Shown here piece by piece: positions 35,889-48,479 of a stretch of DNA of 64,000 bases (position 1 is the first letter of the stretch; each line of letters begins with the position of its first letter). The stretch is from Ursus arctos (taxonomy: Eukaryota; Chordata; Mammalia; Carnivora; Ursidae): contig NW_026622985.1 in assembly GCF_023065955.2 (NCBI RefSeq), positions 72,839,931-72,903,930 on the forward strand, in the 5' to 3' direction. A model generated the notes under the pieces. It made no database searches, was not told where the DNA came from, and saw only the letters and a list, made by a program, of their open reading frames with translations. Both the position numbers and the translations under genes were made by a program.

Positions 35889-38609
35889 AGGAAGCCAAAC
35901 AGAAAGGGAGACTCAGCTTTCCTTTCCTTCCTTCTTTTGACTTTTTTGTCACATCTTTGAAACTAAACCCAATCTGAGGCGGGAGAGTAAGGAAGCCAAT
36001 TGATATGGTTAAATAGATGATCCTCCTAGAGCAAAGAACAGGGCATGAAATGGTATATATTGTATCTGGGAAAGCAAAAAAGTTATAACTGCTATAGCAC
36101 TGAAAAATGTACATATTTGAATGAATTAGTGAATGCATGGATGTTGCTGTGTAGATTGTTGCCTTTACTCTGAAGGTAATTTGGAAGCATTCATTGGCAT
36201 TTGAAATATTTGATTCCGTATCTCAGAATCTAAATTAAAGAAATACTAGTACAAATGAAACAGGAGGTAAGTTTGAGAAAGGTGACTTAAAGATATAGTT
36301 TTGGTCACCATCTGACTTTAGTGTAAGCTTTGTGGATAATCTTTCATCTATAATTTAAAAAAAATAAAAGGATGCTTTATACGTGTTCAATGTAGGTAAT
36401 TACACAATTATTTATACTTTAGGAAAAAAAATACAGTAATTATATTCGAGTAAATTTAAAATAATTCCTCTTGGGTTCCGGGCGGCCAAGGCAAAATGAA
36501 CAATATAAAAGATTATATAGTATTAATTGTCAAAAGCAATCAGAGCTAAATGTTTTATTTCTATTAAGTTCCTTCCAATATTAAAAAATGATGTTTCTGT
36601 AATTTTTAAAATATAAACTATCACATAAATGGCAGAAATAACATTCAAGATACCATCTTATTGGGAGTTTAAAATAAATTGCAAAAGCATTCTTTTTCAT
36701 GAATGTCTTCTTACACCAAATAGCTAATGATGATAGACATTGCTATTTGAAGGCCCAGTGAAGCAATTAATGCAATCTTAAATACATTATGTTCAAGTAG
36801 TGTAATGTGAGCAAAGGATAAAGAAGCCATATTTTAATTTTACACGATATACTATTTACATGAAAGTGGTTTTATAATGATGATTGCATAAACTTCACCT
36901 TTTTTTATTAAATAATCTCACCAAAAACAATGATAGTTCAACCATAAACTGATACTAAATTATTTTCAATTATTTATCTTTCATGTACGAGTAGAAAAAG
37001 CAATTAATAAAATAACATATGGGCCACAAAAACGCGGTTTGTAACAAAAATGAGATTATGATTTTTCTATGTATGCAACTCTTCTCACCTTGATAACTTC
37101 ACATTTTAAGTGCTCCTTACTAGAATGCATTTCTAATATTTAAAATAGATATAATATTTTATACACATTATACATATATTGGGACCTTGGCATGGCCAAA
37201 CTAGTTTGGGCATAATATACAAAGGCAGTTATATTTTTGTGGCTTTCAAGAGTTTTATTACTGAAAGCACCAGATGAAAGAGTTGTAGTTATGGCATTAC
37301 TGAGGCATGAATGTTTGTAATGGCTTGTATTTAACCTACTTACAGATACCAAAATCATCAATTAAGTCTGAAAAACACAGATAGAAATATGTAAAAATGA
37401 GGATCTCCTTTTCAAATAAAAAATATTGCTCATGAATATGGAAGCCCTAACTCCAGAATTTCCTACCCAAAATACAATTTCTTAGTATTAACAAATGTTT
37501 GATTGTATATTTTGGTTTATAGAACATCCTAGTGATTGTTTATTTCCCATGTATATAAATATTTGCAAAAAAAGACCAGCGTTTAATAAAAGGCATTAAT
37601 TATTTGTAAAAATGATCATATATTATAGCCTACCCTTACCACAGGAAAGGACTTTAGGAATAGGAAAAGTTAAATTTGTGTTCTTGCCTCTCTATCCCCC
37701 CTTTATTTGTCCCAGATGACAATGAATATGTGTATCTTACCAACTTTTGAAAAACAGAACTTAGGGAATAAAGTCAAGTTTATAGGAATTTTTAAAAAGT
37801 AAAGAGAATATTGAAGAAAGGTTTTCTACTAAGTCAAACAAAATGTTATTTTAAAAGTTGCACAGAGAAATGAAAGTGTAAACAATTAGATAGTTATTAT
37901 TAATGGTTAAATTGGTGAGAGGGGGCACTGGGCAAGGAATTCTCATCAGGGTGGTATGATGGGGCTGACTCAGTTGATAGGGACATTTGGGGTAAGATGT
38001 GCTCATAAAAAAATCAAAGAAGGAAAGCGGTTGGGGTAATAACTGGCCCAGTTTGAGCAATGTAAGGTTTAGGCCGGTATGGTATTACTGCAAGGAGACA
38101 TGCAAGCAGTGGCGAGTCGTCCATCAGCAAATTACTTGAAGTTTCTCTAAAACTCCCTTTCTGTATAATCATGTCTTCATTCCAGACAAATAAAAAATGA
38201 ATATTAACTGCATTATTGATGCTTGATTCATCTCGGGAGGATGAGGTCAAAGTCTCAGCAATGGGGATTTTTAGCAGAGTCCTGACAACTTCAAGTCTTA
38301 GGCCAGTGCTTAGGAGAACAAGCCTTTTTCTGCCATAGCAGTTATTCTCTCACTCTAAAGGCAAGGGATTTCCTTAGAAATGACTCCCCCCCCCCAAAAA
38401 AAATTTACATTTTCTTAATGTATAGAGTCAGTGCAATTAACTTTTGCATTACTTTCCCCAACTTGACACAAGAGTCACTTCTTTATCTCTAGATAGATTT
38501 GTGATAGTCTCTCTTCCTTTGGAAATACAGATATGAGGGAGGAGATGACATCTACTGGATATTGCTTGGCTTTAAATAAATCAGTTTATCTGAAATCACC
38601 TGAGATAGT
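35889..38609. other. Unassigned A+T-rich sequence
   Basis: About 2.7 kb of A+T-rich DNA without a named element or gene. A C10A9 run lies at 38386-38404. The minus-strand frame of 106 codons at 35818-36138 starts upstream and ends in poly-Phe from the SINE tail, so it is an artefact. Confidence 0.5.
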
Positions 38610-38700
38610 GTTTATCCAGATTTGACAAAGAACAGTGGATTACTGACTGGCCCAAGGTCAAATGGGAAGGAAAGAATTTGAACCCCAGTCTTTGATTTTT
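38610..38700 (-). repeat. Probable MIR fragment
   Basis: 'actggcccaaggtcaaatgg' and 'gaatttgaaccccagtcttt' correspond to the antisense MIR core, which in better copies reads 'cttgcccaaggtcacacagc' and 'gattcgaacccagg'. Confidence 0.55.
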
Positions 38701-38734
38701 CTTTGAAAGAAAAAAAGCTTTCTTTTTTTCCTAA

Positions 38735-38957
38735 TAAATGATAATTTATTTTTTTTTTTTAAGATTTTATTTACTTGACAGGGAGAGAGACATTGAGAGA
38801 GGGAACACAAGCAGGGGGAGTGGGAGAGGGAGAAGCAGGCTTCCCTCCAAGCGGGGAGCCTGATGCGGGGCTCAGTCCCAGGACCCTGGGATCATGACCT
38901 GAGCCAAAGGCAGACGCTTAACAGCTGAGCCACCCAGGCATCCCTAAATGATAATTT
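38735..38957 (-). mobile_element. Full-length Can-SINE with 13-bp perfect target-site duplication
   Basis: 'taaatgataattt' occurs at 38735-38747 and 38945-38957. Between them, on the minus strand, lies a complete SINE: head 'gcctgggtggctcagctgtt', then 'ggtcatgatcccagggtcct', a CT-rich region and an A-rich tail (T-run on the plus strand at 38748-38760). The perfect duplication suggests a fairly young insertion. Confidence 0.96.
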
Positions 38958-38984
38958 CTACTAACATAAAGCATCTGTTTAATA

Positions 38985-39465
38985 TTCTGAGCTACAAACA
39001 ATACACTGGATTGAATAGTGTCCCACAAAAATCCATATTCACCCAGTACCTCAGAATGTGACCTTGTTTGGAAATAGGCTTATTGCAGATATAATTAGTT
39101 AAGATGAGTTCAAGGTGGATTAGAGTTGGCCCTAAATACAATGACTGATGCCCTTATATGAAGTGCACATGAGGACACAGACATAGATATGCACAGAGGG
39201 AAGAAGACCATGTGGAAACAGGCGGTGGTTGAAGTGATGGAGCTATGAGCCAAGGCATGCCAAGGTTTGTCAAGCAACCACTAGAAGCTAGGAGAGGCAA
39301 GAAATAATTTTGCCCTATACCTCTCAGAGGAAACATGGCCCTGTTGACACTTTGATTTCAGATGTCTAGCCTCCAGAACTTAAAAGAATAAATTTCTGTT
39401 ATTCTAAGCCATCAAGCTGCTGGTGTTTTGTAGGGAGCCTGAGGAAACTAATACAAAGACCAGTT
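38985..39465 (+). mobile_element. ERVL-MaLR-type LTR
   Basis: The order is clear for this LTR class: 'tgaatagtgtcccacaaaaa', 'gaatgtgaccttgtttggaa', 'gcagatataattagttaaga', 'gacacagacatagatatgca', 'ccactagaagctaggagag' and 'gcctccagaacttaaaagaa'. It ends 'gaggaaactaatacaaa'. It is a solitary LTR with no internal sequence. The subfamily within MST/MLT was not determined. An antisense relative lies at 61350-61735. Confidence 0.75.
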
Positions 39466-40259
39466 AACAAAGTAGGTATAATTTGCTTGTCATAGTGCTA
39501 CTAGAAATATATACCCTTTAATAATTTAGAGGATACTTTAGAATCTTGTATTTCCTCAAAATTATAATGAAAATAATTACCAATCACAATTTTTCTATTG
39601 ATTTTTTCTATTGCCTCATTTGACTACTTTTCCCCACCTGTGTAGCTAAATGCAAGCATTCAATGCAGCATGTTCTCAGTGCTCATATATTTGTTGGAGA
39701 AATGATTTAATAAAGGGTTGGCAGAATTCATCATTGAAACTCAGAGTAGATGTGTAGAAAAGCTGACTAGTAGAAACTCTTAATAAAATTTTGGCAAAAC
39801 ATTCAAAGCAAATATAGGAACTATGTCACTGACTTTTTCTCTTATGTATACAAAAAAACACATAAATCTGATGAAATGGCTAAAGAACTAAACTCCATCA
39901 TTTTTTACGCACAGCTACTGCCTCTTGAAAGAATAGTTGCCAAAGTGGCAAAGTAAGAATGGAATACATGATTTGAGAAAATAACTCTTGAGATTGCCCC
40001 CATCTCAATAAAAGAGAAGTTATTACCAGAAGTATCTGCACATAGATTGGGAATCATGTCTCCAGTACCTCCAAAATCTCAATAACAAGAAATGGAAAAT
40101 TAAAGCTATTGCAATACAAGTTGATAAAGTTTCTGCATGTTAATACCTGAGCTTTAAACAATTACAAAAGACAAAATTCTTTGTAATCATGATATTACTG
40201 TTATTCAAGTATCTACCTGGAAAAATGTGAACTGATTTGAAACTGGCTTATTAAAGAAT
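39466..40259. other. Unassigned A+T-rich sequence
   Basis: Nothing is recognised in these 0.8 kb. Confidence 0.5.
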
Positions 40260-40498
40260 AAAGAAAAGGGAGAGATGCCTGGGGTGCCTCAGTAAGTTAA
40301 GCATCTGACTCTTGATTTTGGTTTAGGTCATGATCTCAGGGTCAAGATCTCAGAGTAGTGGGATCAGGTCCCACGTTGGGCTCCATGCTCAGCATAGTCT
40401 CCTCCCTCTCCTCTCTCTACCCTTGCCCCTCCTCTCTCTGTCTTCCTCTCTAAAAAATTGATCAATCTTAAAAAAAAAAAAAGAAAGAAAAGAAAAGG
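40260..40498 (+). mobile_element. Can-SINE, diverged, with probable target-site duplication
   Basis: A forward SINE at about 40274-40485. The head is decayed ('gcctggggtgcctcagtaag'), followed by 'ggtcatgatctcagggtcaa', 'cccacgttgggctccatgct', a CT-rich region and an A-rich tail. 'aaagaaaagg' flanks it at 40260-40269 and 40489-40498. Because that sequence is A-rich and the tail is too, the duplication is suggestive only. Confidence 0.9.
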
Positions 40499-41459
40499 AG
40501 TTCAAGACAAGTCCAAGATAGAAGAGACCACCAATGCCCTTAGTTTGGTAGTTAATTCCACAACTCCACCTTTAGATATATCTATATGCTATATATTTTT
40601 TGTCTTTGATATTTATACTTAAGTCATCTGTTTAAATAGTGTGTCTTTCATAACACATCTTTTCTATAGTTGGCAAAACTGTTTCTCACCAGACAAGAGG
40701 AAATAAAACTCACAACCTCAAAAACAGGGAGAAGAGATCAGCTAAATCTACTCCTTATGCTTTTTATTTCCTTGGTTTTGCTCTTCTACAAAAAAGAAAA
40801 AACCTCTCTTCCATTCATATATTTAACATATGCAGTAGCTGTCAGCTCTGCATCCCACAATTTATCACTTTTAATCAAGCTGGAACAAAAGGGCTGTGAC
40901 ATAATTGGATATATGATCCAAGAACCTAAATTGTCTTTTGTTAAGCCCACTTGTTTCCATAGCTTCACTGAATTCTAAAATACTGAATTCTAGGGGTTGC
41001 TGAGCATGGTTGATAACACATCTAGTAGGTGTCTAGAGCATCCTTGATGTTAACACTGCAGGACAAGAGAGATCTATCCTTGTACACAGTACAGATCTCC
41101 ACAGGAACAGCTCATTTTCTTTTGTTTTCTAACTTGCCATAAAACACATTTTTCCTACAACTCAATGTTTAAAAAAAAAAAAAAAAACAAGATTAAGTTC
41201 TCCGCTGTTGAAAATTGATATAAACTACTTATAAATTTATTAAACTTGATTAGATCCACTCAAGAGTCCCCATGTTTTTGACAATTTAAATAAGAATTAC
41301 TAAGTGGGTAAATTTTTTCATCTGTTTTGACATATCATATTATACAAGTACTTCCACAGTAGAGATAAAACATTGTATATAGATATTTCCAGTAAAATAT
41401 ATCCCTTGTGTAGAAAGCATATTAAACTAGCAACCAACATCTTAGCAGCAGTGTATATG
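40499..41459. other. Unassigned A+T-rich sequence
   Basis: It contains a 102-codon plus-strand frame (40670-40978) with no recognisable domain, overlapped by a frame on the other strand. There is also an 18-A run at 41170-41187. No gene is supported. Confidence 0.5.
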
Positions 41460-41625
41460 AATAGAACACGAACCCAGAAGACTCAGATTGTACTCTTAGC
41501 ACCACTTATGAAAATGTAACCCTAGGCAAGTTATTTATTTGGCCTCAAAGAGGCTATCTGAAAACTAGATAAGAAGATATAACCTACCAAACTTTATGGA
41601 CTAATAACTGAGTTATTAAAATTGA
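41460..41625 (+). repeat. MIR element
   Basis: Forward MIR order is seen: 'gaacccagaagactcagatt', 'ctcttagcaccacttatg', 'aaccctaggcaagttattta' and 'ggcctcaaagaggctatctg'. The core 'cctaggcaagttattta' is the best-preserved part. Confidence 0.7.
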
Positions 41626-44600
41626 ATAGGATAGATAAGAAAGCAATGTGAAATACAGTCTTAAAATATATATCATTAATGTTTTACTTTTAAAAATTAT
41701 TTGTTTTTTAAAATAAGGTAAGCACATACTTCCAAAAATTGACTGTTAAAACACATGTCAAAAATGGTAATCTTCTGCACACTTCTGTGTCCTTTAATCT
41801 AACTTCCCATAGTCAACAACTTTCAAAACTCTTGAGGATTTCTTCAGCCATCAATGTCCATGTTTCTAAATAATATGCTAATATAATTATTTCTATATTT
41901 ATAAATTTCATACAATATTGTTTGATACCCTGTTATGAGTTATTTAGCTCTTTTGAATCTCCTGTTCCACCTTGAATCCCAAACCCCCTACCCTACCTAT
42001 TCTATCAATATTGAAATTATTGGATGTTTGCATTACCATTGACAATGTAATGTACTAGGATTGTTTCCATTCTTGTAAAACTTTTCTCTGGATTTATTAA
42101 TTACTTACTTTGGTTATCTATAGCTAATTTTTGATATGTTCTAACAGATCTATCAAAGCACAACAATTGTTCTAAATGCCCAGGCACATCAGGTTCCTTT
42201 TTTCCCTTGGACACCACTCTTCCATAGCTATCTTCCTACCCTAATTTTTACTGTGCAGCCTTTGATATTGCAAATGCCTTCCATGATTCACCTTTGGGAA
42301 TCTCTTGTTTTGTGAATGTCATCCCTTTTTGTTGATATTTCTTCCTTAGCATCTTTTCCAGTCTTTTGACAAAGCGGGATTAAAAAAGAATTAACTGTTT
42401 TTCTGATTCCTTGCATGAAAAATGTTACATTGCATCCTCTCATTTGAATGAATTTGGCCAACTAGAGATCTCTCTCTCCCTGCACTCACTGGATAGTCTC
42501 CTTCCTCGGAGGTCATAGGGAACAGTGGGCTGTTGAGAGCTATAGTCTTGATTCAACTGAAGGTACGCCCAAATGCAAGAAACCCAATGCCTTCCCACAT
42601 AGAGGTAGCAGACCAAGCAATGTAGATAAGCACATCAGGCTCTATGCCAGTGAGAGAAACAAGAGGTTTACAGTATCCAGAAGTTCCCAAATGTACAGGC
42701 TGGGATTTACCTATACAAATAATTATTTTTGATCCAGCTTTAGACCTCATCTAACTTCTCATCCAGTCTCACTCAGGGTAGGGCCACAGATCTGCTTACT
42801 TCTCCCCCAAATCAGCTTGTTTATGTAAAATGTCATTATAATATACTGAGTGAACTGGGGTTTAGGCTATATTTTTCATGCCTCAACAGTCATTTTTTTG
42901 TTACTATGTATCTCTTTAAAATCTTTGTGGAGAAACAGAACATTCTTTTTCTTAATACCTTATAGACAACAGTTGGTATTAAACAGAATCCATCTGTTTT
43001 GGTTTTTTTTTTTTTTTCCCTACTCTCTGTACTTTGGGTTCCATTTTTAAATTCAAGCCATTTTTTTCTTCATATTGTTAGCATACTTCTAAAATACTAT
43101 GTTGAGTTTTTTTAGTATATTTTATTGTCAATTTTGTCCCTCTTCAATTTATTCTCCAAGATTGAAAGTTAAAAACCTTCAGATATTTGAAGTCATGACT
43201 CTGCTGTCTTCAAGGACCCAGTGTTACTCTTCCATTCTGATTCCCGGTTTGGATGTTTACTGACTGTATCAGGGTGGGCTTCACTAAAGAGCTGGCAGTT
43301 TCGTAAAGCCGATCTTGTACTGAGAGTGTCCAGAAACTTTAAGGTAAAAGCATAAAATAAACCATTCAGAAGTAGAAATCTTTGCAAGAAGACCTGGGAT
43401 TTCAATCATTTCCCCAATTAAAACTTTAAAAGTTTAACTTTTTATAACTGTACTAGGAAATAAAATTTATAAACACAAATATGGAGATGCATATACAAAT
43501 GCACATGGATATGTCTATACACACACACATGTCTTTGGTAGCTAAAGGAATCTATATTATACTCTAAGTTAAATAGAGATATGTGATTACTTAGCATAAA
43601 ACAGTTCATTGTTTATCTTTAAAACATAAAATGCCAATAATTCCAGCTAATTGCAACAAACATAGTACTGAGTGCTGCTTATTGGCCTGTTTTCCTGCTT
43701 CATGGTAATTGCTTCTGCCTATTTTTTATTTCTGTTTTTGTAAATCCAACTCAAAGAAATGTATGAGCCTAAGGCTATTTTAAACAATTGAGGAAAGTGG
43801 AAAATTGCCAAATGAAAACCAAACATAAATATATAATCAAGAGAAACTGCCAAATTAAGAAAAAAAGAAGTGCATGTCCAAAATTTTATATATTGACCAT
43901 CTGCACAATCTTATCAAACAACTGCTAGCTTTTAACCTCATTTTTCAACATGTTTTCATTGAGTAATAGTGAGAGTAAGAGAAATTACCAAGTTCTTGTC
44001 CTTTCTGATCCATTGATTTGTTCTGTGACCTTCTGTCTTGACACCGTTGGACCTCAATTTCACAATCTATAAAACCATTCCTGTTAGATTTACTATTGGA
44101 CCAATTACTCTCATCTTGGGATACTTTAGAAAACAAATAAAAGGGAAGAGATGACATATCTGTCCCACCTCTTTTTAGTATGCAGTTCAAAATAATGCAT
44201 TTCTCTATTACCTATGTTATTTTCTAATCTGAATTTTTTCACAGATTATATTTTTAATTATTTGTATGTATTTTATATGTTTAAGATATTATACTAGTGA
44301 TTAAAAAAGAACCATCTTCAGTCTAAATTTAAATAATTTAAAGTATAATTGGAAACTACAGAAAGTATCATAGAATATATGATGGCAAAAATTATACTTG
44401 TACAGTTTATTTTTTTGTTTTTTTCCTTCTTGGAAAAAATGAAAGTTCTCTTCTAATTGAACTGAAGAAACAGGTGATATCTAGAATTCCCACTAAAAAA
44501 TACAACCTCCATGGATTCCTTATATAGATTTGATGTGCTGTTCTCCTCTTTGCAGATAAAAACATTTTTCAATTCTCTAATATGTGCATTATAAAGTAAA

Positions 44601-45812
44601 AAAAAAAAAATCCCCCAAGATACATAGAGAAAACAATGTGCATAAATTTGGTGAAAAATATATCAAACGATATTTGCGTGCTATCTTTTCAACTTCTTTA
44701 GTCTTTATGCATGTAGATGGTCTTTGCAAATGTTGTAATGATGACCCCTAGCATCTTCTCCAAACCTTTGTCTTTCTTAAATCTTAATAAAGATTCATAA
44801 AGCAGTATCATGACAGGATTTGAAAAATTATTTCCCTCCTAATTCAGGACTATTAGTCATGAAATCAGTGGAGTTGACTGTTTAAATATTAGTCATTTTA
44901 TATCTTCATAATGAAAAAGTTGCTTTTATGTAATTAAAAGTAAAAAGTTCACTTCAACATTTATTTTAATTACCAATATATTTTTTTTTCTCCTTTACTG
45001 TGAGTTTATATAACTGAGTAGGTAGGATCATTGAGAAGAGAAAAAAGGAAGCATATGACACCCAGTATCAACAGTCATTCTACTCGAAGGATGCATTTAA
45101 GAAAGGCTTCCTCACTAACCACACAAATAGAATTAAGACAGGCTGAATTTGGCTTTCCTTATCTCATGCCTAAGCATCTGGAATTCTTGCCCCCTTTCCT
45201 CTTAAGGTGACTGATAATACTGCACATTTCTTCTTAAAATATTTATAGGTCATTTATTAGAAATCAAGAAATGCCAGGAGACTCAAAGTCAAAAGATACT
45301 TTAATAATGTAAATATCTTATGTGTAACTTAGCAAGAATAAACTGGATTTCATAAAAGAGATATTGGCTATGATATTGTGTATTAATTATTTAGTTAATA
45401 TCAATGTATATAATAGAATGTATTTGTAGCTGTATATTTGTACTAATATAAATATAATTAGTACAATTGAAACTGTTGAAAGGCAATTGAATCAGTTGAT
45501 CTACAAGTAATACAATAATATCTACTTAATATAGACAAAGGAATTTGGGGAGCAAAATTTTCCATTGATGGAGATACCTCTGGGCTTAAAGACCCAAAAT
45601 TATTTTCCTAAAGTATTTCTTTTGTACCATCCAATTGTAATTTTGTAACCCTAAGCAATAAAATACACATGTAAAATCAGCTTTTATTTAAATATGACCC
45701 AAATTTGTTTGAATCATTCCTTAAACATTCAGTTACAGTAACTCTAGAATCTATATAAAAGAGTTGTTTGAAGGGTTATCAGGAGAAGCAGCTCCCTATT
45801 TCTTTAAAATGT
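41626..45812. other. 4.2 kb of unassigned A+T-rich sequence
   Basis: No named repeat or gene is recognised. There are short poly-A/T tracts (T-run at 43002-43017, A-run at 44600-44612). The minus-strand frames at 43193-43405 and 43945-44190 (70 and 81 codons) have no recognisable domains. Confidence 0.5.
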
Positions 45813-46210
45813 ACATACTTTATGTAGAGCACCAGGTCATCTGCATATAATGAGAGTTTTACTTTTTTTCTAAGATTTTTTTTCTTTTAAGTGATCTCTA
45901 CACCCAACATGGGGCTTGAACCTACAACCCCGAGATCAAGAGTCATGTGCTCTGCTGACTGAGGCAGCCAGGTGCCCCAGAATTTTACTTCTTCCTTACC
46001 AATTTGGATGCCTTTTCTTTCTTTATGTTGTCTAATTGCTGTGGCTAGGATTGCCAGTACTATGAAGTGGTGAGAGTGGGCATTCTTATCTTGACCCTGA
46101 CCTTAGGGAAAAAGCTCTCAACTTTTCACCCTTGAGTATGATGTTGGTTGTAGATTTTTCACATAAGGTCTTTATCATGTTGAGATGTGTTCCCTCTAGA
46201 CCTACTTTGC
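45813..46210 (-). mobile_element. L1 ORF2 segment, inverted half of a twin-primed L1
   Basis: The plus strand reads antisense reverse-transcriptase sequence: 'caccaggtcatctgcatata', then (after a nested SINE) 'aatttggatgccttttcttt', 'tgctgtggctaggattgcca' and 'gatgtgttccctctagacct'. At about 46208 the orientation flips. Directly to the right, L1 continues in sense orientation with a later part of the element, ending in a poly-A-like tail. The minus-strand 104-codon frame crossing this junction is not meaningful. Confidence 0.85.
45854..45990 (-). mobile_element. Short Can-SINE nested in the inverted L1
   Basis: Near-identical flanks 'gagttttactt' (45854-45864) and 'gaattttactt' (45980-45990) surround a minus-strand short SINE. 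Plus-strand order: tail-side 'ttcttttaagtgatctctac', body 'aacatggggcttgaacctac' and head 'gactgaggcagccaggtgcc'. It interrupts L1 sequence that is continuous on both sides, so it is younger than the L1. Confidence 0.92.
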
Positions 46211-46994
46211 AAAGTTTTATACAACTCAGTACATCCCAAGAAGCAAATAATCCAATTTAAAAATGGGCAGAAGATATGAACTAGACATTTCTCCAAAGAA
46301 GATATCCAGATAGCCAACAGACTCATGAAAAGATGCTCAATCTCACTTATCATCAGGAAAATGCAAATCAAAACTGCGAGATATCCCCTCACACTTGTCA
46401 GATGGCTAAAATCAAAAACACAAGAAATGACAGGTGGTGACGATGATGTGGAGTAAAAGGAATCCTCCTGCACTCTTGGTAGGAATGCAAATTGGTGCAG
46501 CCACTGAGGAAAACAGTATGGTGGTTCCTGAAAAAGTTAAAGACAGAACTATCCTATGATCTAGGAATCACACTAATTGTTATTTACCAAAAAAATACAA
46601 AAAACACTAATTCAAAGGGATATACTTGCCCCTATGTTCACTGTAGCATTATTTACAATAGCTAAACTATGGAAGCAGGCCAGTTGTACATCAGCTGATA
46701 AGTGGATAAAGATTTGATTATATATCTTGCCATTTTCAACAACATGGACAGAGCTAGATGTATAATGCTGAGCAAAATAAGTCAGAAAGAGACAAATACC
46801 ATATGATTTTATTTATATGTGGAATTTAAGAAACAAAGAGGAAAAAAAAAGGAAATCAGGAAATAGTCTCTTAACTATAAAAGAACTGATGGTTACCAGA
46901 GAGGAGGTGGGTGGGGCAATGGGGGAAATAAGGGTTGGGAATTATCATGATGAAAATAAATAAAATGAAAAATAAAATATAAAAAATAAAATTT
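46210..46994 (+). mobile_element. L1 3' portion (ORF2 C-terminal region and 3' UTR), sense half of a twin-primed L1
   Basis: The sense L1 order is well kept: 'aaaatgggcagaagatatga', 'aaatgcaaatcaaaactgcg', 'atttacaatagctaaactat', 'catatgattttatttatatg' and 'ggttaccagagaggaggtgg', ending in an A/T-rich tail. An internal piece is missing after 'gataagtggataaaga', where the usual 'ggaatattactcagcc' segment is absent. ORF2 is broken. Flanks 'acatactttatgt' (45813-45825) and 'agatactttaggt' (46995-47007) match at 11 of 13 bases and may be the target-site duplication of the whole inverted element. Confidence 0.88.
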
Positions 46995-47104
46995 AGATAC
47001 TTTAGGTTGTTTCGTATTTGTTCAACATGCTGTGCTTTAGTTTCTCCTCAAGGTTGTTCTGCAAATCTCATTTCTTAGATTGACTGAGGGTTAAAATGTT
47101 TATG

Positions 47105-47262
47105 TACAACTATTACACTACTATACACACACACATACATATATATATGTAACTATTACACTATATATATAACTATTACACTACTATATATATATATATA
47201 TATACTATATATAGAGAGAGGTAAATATAGATTATATATATATGAAATGTATATATATCACA
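47105..47262. repeat. TA-rich satellite-like patch with an 'aactattacacta' repeat
   Basis: 'aactattacacta' recurs at about 47108-47120, 47151-47163 and 47172-47184. The copies are separated by (CA)n and (TA)n runs, including 'tatatatatatatatatata'. The patch is self-complementary along much of its length and could form cruciforms. It is likely to vary in length. Confidence 0.85.
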
Positions 47263-48479
47263 ATTTATTGATCCAAGACTCATAGCTTTTGATTAAATGT
47301 TCAAGAACGTCTATCATTTAACCAAGATGACTCATACATCAAGTTATTGATTTACCTTTATATACAGTATTTTGGTATTGTTTCAAACATAAGAATAAAG
47401 AGAAAATTGTTCCTAGTAAATGAAATTCCAATTTCGAATTGTGCAATTTAGGACTGAATTATCACTTTGCCTTATTTTACCAAATAATTAAGATACATAT
47501 GTTAAATGTGCTGGATACTTGCTCTGCTGCAATAATATAAAATAACATCCTCAATGCTGCATACATGGTTTTATGATCTTAGTTAACAGCCTCAGGAAAG
47601 AGCCTAACCATCTATCACCTCTATGGTGTACTTGCATCCTGTTCCTTTGCGTAGCCCCACCACGTTTTAGACACTTCTGATGAAGGAGAGAGCACGGTGA
47701 CTTTCTTTTCTAGGGACCTTTCTATAAGCAATTTGGTTTGCTATTTAGGCCCTGGTATCCTTGCATAGTGTATCTTAATGAGTACAAGAGAGAAGAAATT
47801 GTCCAGAATATGTGTGTACTACTATTGTATAACATTAGGCCAACAGAAGGCTGAGCAGATTCCTGTTTTATATGATGTCTGGCTAGCAATCAATATTTTT
47901 GGAGTTAACAGGATTCTACATTAGCTCCAGATTGCAATTCTCATGTCAATTGCATGAGATGGCAATTTTGTTGAAAATTTGGCAGTAGTTTGGAATTTAA
48001 TCTTTAATTCTGAGTGCTTTGACTTTTTGCTAAATCTTCCTAAATAATTTAGAGATATTAATTTACTGACTGCTGCTGATATCAAGATTCAAATTCTATA
48101 TCAACATAAAACTGGGTGATGATCTTTAGTTTGGATTAATATTAGACTAGAGAGTTCTATGTTGGCTAGAGTAAAAGACAGCCATCTCTTTGAAACATAC
48201 ATACACAAATACATTCATTCATACACATCTACACACAATGTGCTATTTTATATGCACTATATCTGAAATCTTCATTGTAAGTAAACGATATTGATAGTAA
48301 ATAACAAAAATTTCACTTGAATTTGGCAGATTCTTTAACCAATATGATGGAGAACAAATTTGTGGATTTCTCCAGCATGAAGAGGAAAATGAAGAAGGTA
48401 AAATAAAATGCAACAGTGCAAGAGGATAGATATGACAAAAAAAAAAAAAATTCAAAGTAAATTATAGGTATTTCTCAGG
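47263..48479. other. Unassigned A+T-rich sequence
   Basis: No named element or gene is seen. A 14-A run lies at 48437-48450, immediately before L1 sequence. Confidence 0.5.

Noticed and set aside
40670..40978. 102-codon plus-strand frame with a short hydrophobic stretch
   Set aside because: It has one Leu/Ile-rich patch but no family similarity, an overlapping frame on the other strand, and no promoter or splice context. Chance is the better explanation.
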